A DNA stretch of 8,012 bases, taken from the NCBI GenBank assembly GCA_017501865.1, contig JAFVWD010000012.1, positions 1 to 8,012 on the forward strand, in the 5' to 3' direction. This document shows, in pieces, positions 6,434 to 8,012 of the stretch. This stretch comes from Clostridia bacterium (GTDB lineage: Bacteria > Bacillota > Clostridia > Oscillospirales > Acutalibacteraceae). A model generated the notes under the pieces. It searched no databases, was not told the origin of the DNA, and saw nothing but the letters and a program-made list of their open reading frames with translations. The position numbers and the translations under genes are program-made. The stretch's first letter is position 1. Each line of letters opens with the position of its first letter.

Positions 6434-7060
6434 TTACTCTGTCGGTTTTTCTGCTTTCACATTGTTATCTTCTGCAGACTGTTCACCCTTACCCTTTGTA
6501 ACAGTTCGGGTAAGACCTCCTGAAACGTAGGTTCTGCCACATTCAGGACAAATATTTGTATGAAGAGTAACAGTCTGACTTACTACCTCTTTATCTTCTC
6601 TGTCTGCCTTTGATTGTTCTCTTACCACATGCTCATATTCGTGGCTTCTTACCTTTGATGCCGATTGCTCAGGAGATATGTGTGCTGCCGTTTTAAAGGA
6701 AACCCCGGGATCATCTGAACCATCCTGATATTTTCTCTCGGCACAGGTTTTACACTCGCTGTCTTCCATAACCTCCTGCGGAGTTTTAGTAGCATCTGCC
6801 TTTTTTAGTAAACCAAGCTCTTCTTCGCTGAGCTCCTTCATTTTAGAGCGGTTTGCAAATCCTGCAACATCGCCTTCAAAATGTCCTGATTTACTGAAGG
6901 TGCTGTTCTGAGAACTATTCTGCGCTACTGTATCCGCTACAGCCTGAACAGGAATTGAGGCTTGTGATGCTGCTTTTGCTTCTTGTGAAGCAGAAACACC
7001 TCTTAAATATGACTCGTTGTTATTGTAATATACTGAGTACCCCAACACACCGTTAATCAT
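6434..7060 (-). CDS. SprA-related protein with HExxH motif (putative metallopeptidase)
   Basis: A 208-aa protein resembling the SprA-related family of uncertain function. The N-terminal third (about 20-60) is Ala/Ser/Gln-rich and probably disordered. Then come a helical stretch LSEEELGLLKKADA at 77-90, Cys pair CKTC at 103-106, KYQDGSDDPGVSFKT at 110-124, and HEYEH at 140-144, an HExxH signature that would suit a zinc peptidase. A second Cys pair CPEC at 171-174 precedes YVSGGLTRTVT. The two CxxC pairs could bind zinc or disulfide-bond. The acidic/Lys tail looks unstructured. No signal peptide or membrane helix is visible. The start is set at 7060: it has GGAAGGGTGG 5 bases upstream and lies downstream of a consensus promoter. 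The in-frame ATG at 7117 would lie in the -35 box, upstream of the predicted transcript. Catalytic activity is inferred from HExxH only. Confidence 0.85.
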   Translation of the reverse strand: MINGVLGYSVYYNNNESYLRGVSASQEAKAASQASIPVQAVADTVAQNSSQNSTFSKSGHFEGDVAGFANRSKMKELSEEELGLLKKADATKTPQEVMEDSECKTCAERKYQDGSDDPGVSFKTAAHISPEQSASKVRSHEYEHVVREQSKADREDKEVVSQTVTLHTNICPECGRTYVSGGLTRTVTKGKGEQSAEDNNVKAEKPTE

Positions 7061-7065
7061 AAATA

Positions 7066-7075
7066 CCACCCTTCC
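7066..7075 (-). promoter_or_regulatory. Ribosome site that fixes the SprA-related start
   Basis: The minus strand reads GGAAGGGTGG, ending 5 bases before the ATG at 7060. It decides against the longer reading frame beginning at 7117. Its GGTGGTATT part (7062-7070) is mirrored at the regulator gene (7191-7199). Confidence 0.7.
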
Positions 7076-7088
7076 TGCCTTTTTCTTT

Positions 7089-7117
7089 ATTTTAACAATA
7101 ATAGTAACAAAAGTCAA
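7089..7117 (-). promoter_or_regulatory. SigA-type promoter of the SprA-related gene
   Basis: The minus strand has TTGACT (7112-7117), a 17-base spacer and TAAAAT (7089-7094). The predicted start is about 7082, giving a leader of some 20 bases. The -35 box is the mirror copy of the -35 box of the divergent regulator promoter. Confidence 0.72.
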
Positions 7118-7150
7118 TTATCTTAAGAGAACAATAAAATTTATTGACTT
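7111..7150. repeat. Inverted repeat joining the two divergent -35 boxes, possible operator
   Basis: AAGTCAAT (7111-7118) and ATTGACTT (7143-7150) are perfect inverted copies around centre 7130.5, and each carries a -35 box. A second inverted pair, AATACCACC (7062-7070) and GGTGGTATT (7191-7199), has exactly the same centre. A protein bound here could control both promoters; the adjacent WYL regulator is the obvious candidate, by inference. Part of the symmetry simply follows from two similar promoters with equal spacers. Confidence 0.5.
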
Positions 7151-7172
7151 GAAAATTTGTTTTTGATATGAT
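7144..7172 (+). promoter_or_regulatory. SigA-type promoter of the WYL regulator
   Basis: TTGACT (7144-7149), 17 bases, TATGAT (7167-7172). The predicted start is about 7179, with a leader of roughly 24 bases containing AAGGTGG (7189-7195), 7 bases before the ATG at 7203. Confidence 0.78.
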
Positions 7173-7202
7173 TTAAATAACAGAAGATAAGGTGGTATTG
7201 TT

Positions 7203-8012
7203 ATGGCAGGTGTAAAAAATTCAAAGCTCAAATTAGTTGTGCTTGCAGATATATTTGAAAAACAAACAGATGACGAACATTCTTTAACTGCAAACGAGTT
7301 GTGTGATAAATTACAAAACGCGGGCATAACCGCGGAACGAAAATCAATTTACAAAGATATAGATGTTCTGAGAGAATTCGGTTATGACATAATAAAATCC
7401 ACAGGTAAAGCAAACACAGGTTATTTTTTAGGTGAAAGAAAGTTTCAGGAAGCCGAAATCCGACTTATTTCAGATGCAATACAAGCCGCAAATTTCATTT
7501 CTGCAAGCAAAACAGCAGAGCTTGTAAAAAAATTTGAAAGCTTCTTGTCAGAAAACCAGTCAAAAATTCTCCATTCACAGGTTTATGTTGAAAGGCGCCA
7601 CAAAACCTCAAACGAAAGAATTTACTATACCATAAGCGAGTTGGATAAGGCTATCAATAAAAATCTCAAGGTTAATATTCTATATCAGAAAAGAAAAATA
7701 ACAGATGAATTCAAAACCGCTACCGAAGAAAAAACTCATAAAGTAAGCCCGTACGCACTTATATGGTCAAATGACAGCTATTACCTTATATGTAACAACG
7801 AAAAATACGACAATTTAATTCATATACGGCTTGACAGAATAAGCGGTGTAGAGATACTTGATGCAAAATCACGACATTTTAGCGAGGTTAGTATTTATAA
7901 AGATACTTTTGACGTTTCGGATTACACTAATAAGCTTTTTGGTATGCATTCGGGAACGCTTGAAACTATAGAATTATGTTGTAACAAAAAATACACTGAA
8001 CAATTGCTTGAC
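7203..8012 (+). CDS. HTH-WYL-domain transcriptional regulator, cut by window end
   Basis: The first 270 residues of a gene that stays open to the window edge. Residues about 5-65 form a winged helix-turn-helix of the DeoR/HTH_11 type: KLKLVVLADIFEKQ, then SLTANELCDKL, and the recognition part TAERKSIYKDIDVLREFGYDI at 43-63. A linker region about 80-140 follows. The WYL domain spans about 150-220, with VNILYQKRK, HKVSPYALIWSNDSYYLIC at 179-197 (YYL in place of the eponymous WYL) and IHIRLDRISGVEIL at 206-219. WYL domains act as ligand-sensing parts of regulators in metabolism, DNA damage and phage defence. A normal length would be about 300-330 aa, so probably 30-60 residues are missing beyond the edge. 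The start has AGGTGG at good spacing and a consensus promoter. It is divergent from the SprA-related gene and may control it and itself; this is inference. Confidence 0.92.
   Translation, partial: MAGVKNSKLKLVVLADIFEKQTDDEHSLTANELCDKLQNAGITAERKSIYKDIDVLREFGYDIIKSTGKANTGYFLGERKFQEAEIRLISDAIQAANFISASKTAELVKKFESFLSENQSKILHSQVYVERRHKTSNERIYYTISELDKAINKNLKVNILYQKRKITDEFKTATEEKTHKVSPYALIWSNDSYYLICNNEKYDNLIHIRLDRISGVEILDAKSRHFSEVSIYKDTFDVSDYTNKLFGMHSGTLETIELCCNKKYTEQLLD

Noticed and set aside
7061..7117. Longer N-terminus for the SprA-related protein starting at 7117
   Set aside because: That ATG overlaps the -35 box and lies upstream of the predicted transcript; the extra residues are Lys/Val/Ile-rich and unlike the family, while the 7060 start has a good ribosome site.
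7118..7413. Minus-strand small frames opposite the WYL regulator start
   Set aside because: They are shadows of the regulator reading frame and run against its promoter and ribosome site.

Overview
The window looks like chromosomal DNA of a low-GC Gram-positive anaerobe of the Clostridia, probably near Oscillospiraceae/Ruminococcaceae. This rests on the AT-rich composition, AGGAG-type ribosome sites, consensus SigA-type promoters with 17-bp spacers, simple intrinsic terminators, a proofreading-dead DNA polymerase I, an SprA-related protein and a WYL-domain regulator. Taxonomy is inference from these features; no search was run.

Layout, read mostly on the minus strand from right to left. At the right edge a WYL-family regulator (plus strand, cut by the window end) is divergent from a small SprA-related protein with HExxH and two CxxC motifs. 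The 142 bases between them hold two mirror-image promoters and ribosome sites that share one centre of symmetry. After a terminator comes a tight housekeeping operon with a near-perfect promoter: mreB-like actin homologue, polA, rimI and tsaD. The gaps are 2 bases, a 4-base overlap and zero bases. It ends in a strong, possibly bidirectional terminator.

The 416 bases between tsaD and the last gene are not empty. They hold an AT-rich stretch, then a block of three or four hairpins with a repeated linker, ending in a second intrinsic terminator. This is best explained as a free-standing small RNA of about 160 nt. A new promoter then drives a lipoprotein that has both halves of an amino-acid-type solute-binding protein in swapped order, a probable circular permutation.

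Functionally, the operon joins cell-shape/cytoskeleton (MreB-like), DNA repair and replication (Pol I), and the t6A tRNA-modification neighbourhood (RimI, TsaD). The points most worth a second look are the permuted binding protein, the unidentified structured RNA, the MreB paralogue with Asp to Asn in its phosphate-2 motif, and the symmetric divergent control region.
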